Shown piece after piece: positions 12,014-14,204 of a stretch of 14,204 bases of DNA. The notes under the pieces were generated by a model, which did not search any database, was not told the DNA's origin, and saw only the letters and a program-made list of their open reading frames with translations. Position 1 is the stretch's first letter. Each line of letters starts with the position of its first letter. Location of the stretch: positions 1-14,204 of the forward strand of contig CAJJZO010000026.1 in NCBI GenBank assembly GCA_905197585.1, read 5' to 3'. Source of the DNA: an uncultured Collinsella sp. GTDB lineage: Bacteria > Actinomycetota > Coriobacteriia > Coriobacteriales > Coriobacteriaceae. Made by a program: the position numbers and the translations under genes.

Positions 12014-14204
12014 ATGAAGACCGTCTACGATGCCCTTGACCCTATCGTCAACGGGTCGGCAACGACCAAGGAGAAGGGCGACAAGTATGAGGCGGCCTGC
12101 GTTTATTATCTCAAGAACGACCCCTTCTACGCACTGTTCTTCTCCCGTGTCGGGACGATAGCCCAGGCACTCGAATGGGACGATTGTCCCGTCCACGACA
12201 CCCAAGACAACGGAATCGACCTCATGGCCCAGACCGCCGAGGCGGGGGAATGGTGGGCGATCCAATGCAAGTGCTATGACGGCGAGAAGGACCTTCCCAA
12301 GGGCATCTGCGATTCGTTCTTCGCCCATGCGGCATTTATCGACGGCGTCGACTCCCTGATGGTCATGACGACGGCGAGGGGTCCGGGAAAGAACCTCCAG
12401 AAGCAAATCGACGCCAGCGGGTCCATGTACATCGATACCGCCAAGATGGCGGCCTCCAATATCGACTGGACTCCGTTTATCGAGGGCGTCCCCGCCGGCG
12501 AGCGTGTGACCTATGACCTCCGCTCGCATCAGGAGCGTGCGGTCGCGGCGATCGAGGAGAAGTGGGCGGAGTTCGACCGTTGCAAGGCGATCATGGCGTG
12601 CGGCACGGGAAAGACGCTCATGTCCCTTCGCCTCGTTGAGGACTGGATCGGCCCCGCCGCCGGCACGATTCTCTTCTGCGCGCCGTCGATCTCCCTCGTC
12701 GGACAGTCCATGCGCGAGTGGATGGGCCAGAGCCGCGTGCCCATGTCTTCGCTCGTCGTCTGCTCGGACTCGAAGGCGTCGCGCAAGGACGACGTCATCC
12801 CGATGACGCTCGATTCATTCGAGTATCCCGCAACGACGAATCCCGAGAGCCTGTACCGCTCGTTCAAGCGTTGCAGACGCTCGAACCCCGACGGGCTGGT
12901 CGTCATTTTCTCGACCTATCAATCTATCGGCGTCATCCATGACGCGCAGGCGCTCGGCATGCCCGAGTTTGATATCGTCGTGTGCGACGAGGCCCACCGC
13001 ACGACCGGCAACGCCCTCCCCGGCGTCTCCAAGAATGAGGCTTCGGCCTTCATGAAGATCCACTTCAACGAGAACGTTGCCGCCAAGAAGCGCCTGTACA
13101 TGACGGCGACCCCGCGCATCTACGGCGAGACCGCCAAACGCAAAGGCGCCGAGGAGGACTACACCATCGCCTCCATGGACGACGAGTCCATCTACGGCCC
13201 CACCGCCTACCAGATCAAGTTCGGCGAGGCCGTGGAGCAGAAGCTGCTCACCGACTACAAGGTCGTCGTCCTCACCGTCCAGGAGGATGCCATCGGGGAC
13301 CGCCTGCCCTCCCTGGAGAGCGACCAGGGCGTCAACGCAATGAGCCTGGAGCCCTCGGACATCGGCAAGATTATCGGCTGCTGGAAGGGCCTCGTCGATC
13401 ACGGCGAGGGCGCGCCCGACGACGCGACCGGCCTCGGTGGCATGCTCGTCGTCGATGACGTCGAGACCATGGTGACCGACTGCAAGCCGCTGCACCGCGC
13501 CGTCGGCTTCTGCTCGACCATCAATGCATCGAAGACCATCACGGAGGCCTTCTCGCAAATCGTCGAGAAGTTTGCCGAAGACGAGCACGAGGAGCTCCCG
13601 CTCAAGTGCGAGCTGCGCCATGTCGACGGCAACATGCCGTCCGACCAACGCACGAGAAACATCACCTGGCTCGGAGGGGACGTCGCCGAGGACGAGTGCC
13701 GCATCCTCACCAACGCGCGCTGCCTCGCCGAGGGCATCGACGTGCCCAACCTCGACGCCGTCATCTTCTTCAATGCCAAGAACTCGACCGTTGACGTCGT
13801 CCAGGCCGTCGGCCGCGTCATGAGGCGCGCCGAGGGCAAGGACTTCGGCTATATCATCCTGCCCATTTTCGTCCCCGCCGGCATGACGCCGGAGGAGGCG
13901 CTCGACGACAGCAAGGTGTTCGCGAACGTCTGGAGCATCCTCCAGGCCCTCCGCTCGCACGACGAGCGAATCGAGGCCAAGGTCAACGCGCTCGCCCTCC
14001 AGCAGGAGGCCGAGAAGAACAAGGTTGCCGGATCTGCCAACCAGAAGGGGTGGGACGCCGGCGACCTCAAGCTCAAGCAGGAGGAGGAGAGCCAGAAGGC
14101 GGCGGAGATCACGCAGGGCGTGCAGATGAGGCTTACGTTCTTCCCGGTCGAGCGCTGGGAGAAGGCCGTCAAGACCACGCTGGTCAAGAAGTGCGGCACG
14201 CGTA
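12014..14204 (+). CDS. Type ISP restriction-modification enzyme, N-terminal nuclease and helicase part (runs off window)
   Basis: Open from ATG 12014 (AAGGAG with 7-nt spacer) to the right edge: 730 residues without a stop. An Mrr-like PD-(D/E)xK nuclease occupies about residues 15-150: NGIDLMA with D69, then AIQCKCY with Q84 and K86. An SF2 helicase/translocase core follows: Walker A ACGTGKT (195-201), DEAH (325-328), TAT motif (364-366), motif V TNARCLAEGIDVP (566-578), motif VI QAVGRVMRR (597-605). A charged coiled-coil-like segment (about 648-702) then begins what would be the coupler. In LlaGI/LlaBIII-type enzymes an N6-adenine methyltransferase and target-recognition domain follow in the same chain, total near 1,570 residues. 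Those parts lie beyond this window, so the ISP class is inferred from nuclease plus helicase order. It restricts unmethylated foreign DNA. The GC-rich codons differ from the preceding cassette. Confidence 0.85.
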   Translation, partial: MKTVYDALDPIVNGSATTKEKGDKYEAACVYYLKNDPFYALFFSRVGTIAQALEWDDCPVHDTQDNGIDLMAQTAEAGEWWAIQCKCYDGEKDLPKGICDSFFAHAAFIDGVDSLMVMTTARGPGKNLQKQIDASGSMYIDTAKMAASNIDWTPFIEGVPAGERVTYDLRSHQERAVAAIEEKWAEFDRCKAIMACGTGKTLMSLRLVEDWIGPAAGTILFCAPSISLVGQSMREWMGQSRVPMSSLVVCSDSKASRKDDVIPMTLDSFEYPATTNPESLYRSFKRCRRSNPDGLVVIFSTYQSIGVIHDAQALGMPEFDIVVCDEAHRTTGNALPGVSKNEASAFMKIHFNENVAAKKRLYMTATPRIYGETAKRKGAEEDYTIASMDDESIYGPTAYQIKFGEAVEQKLLTDYKVVVLTVQEDAIGDRLPSLESDQGVNAMSLEPSDIGKIIGCWKGLVDHGEGAPDDATGLGGMLVVDDVETMVTDCKPLHRAVGFCSTINASKTITEAFSQIVEKFAEDEHEELPLKCELRHVDGNMPSDQRTRNITWLGGDVAEDECRILTNARCLAEGIDVPNLDAVIFFNAKNSTVDVVQAVGRVMRRAEGKDFGYIILPIFVPAGMTPEEALDDSKVFANVWSILQALRSHDERIEAKVNALALQQEAEKNKVAGSANQKGWDAGDLKLKQEEESQKAAEITQGVQMRLTFFPVERWEKAVKTTLVKKCGTR

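Noticed and set aside
12815..13960. A 381-codon open frame on the minus strand opposite the restriction gene
   Set aside because: The plus-strand frame carries DEAH, TAT and motif V/VI of a helicase; the antisense product is Gly/Val/Asp-rich shadow sequence without motifs.

Overview
The window looks like chromosomal DNA from a high-GC actinobacterium of the class Coriobacteriia, most probably a Collinsella-like gut anaerobe. I base this on GC-rich codon use, strong Shine-Dalgarno sites, the disA-ispD-ispF-cysS then rlmB-rae1 housekeeping order, and a manganese riboswitch upstream of mntP. The genus is an inference from overall character; no marker gene here settles it.

Left part (1-2215, minus strand). 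A toxin-antitoxin operon hipB-hipA runs off the left edge; hipA is cut after 246 codons. Its control region holds three copies of an ATGCA-N6-TGCAT operator arranged around a promoter. Upstream lies mntP (manganese exporter), whose leader carries a yybP-ykoY manganese riboswitch with a clear intrinsic terminator as expression platform.

Central part (2216-7747, plus strand). disA (c-di-AMP synthase), ispD and ispF (MEP isoprenoid pathway) and cysS (cysteinyl-tRNA synthetase) are packed with 1-nt and 11-nt overlaps and a 3-nt gap. A 186-bp gap then holds a long imperfect hairpin, possibly a dispersed repeat, and a strong terminator. rlmB (23S rRNA 2'-O-methyltransferase) and rae1/yacP (ribosome-linked NYN endonuclease) follow as a pair.

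Right part (7749-14204), an accessory region. A single-chain protein fuses an excisionase/MerR-type HTH to a HipA-like kinase core (minus strand) and has its own three-copy operator. Next come tRNA-Thr(TGU) with promoter, encoded CCA and terminator, then three 12-bp-spaced TGTGCAA repeats. A lower-GC divergent cassette follows: an unrecognised 392-aa protein with a C-terminal CxxC...CxxxH motif on minus, and a small HTH protein translationally coupled to an unrecognised 262-aa protein on plus. The latter carries a cloverleaf-like 73-bp palindrome inside its coding sequence. The window ends inside a large plus-strand gene whose first 730 residues match a Type ISP restriction-modification enzyme (Mrr-like nuclease plus SF2 helicase).

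Together the right part reads as a small defence/mobile island beside a tRNA gene. The best leads for something little described are the HTH-HipA fusion with its own operators, and the divergent cassette with its palindrome-bearing gene. No integrase, transposase or CRISPR array is visible.
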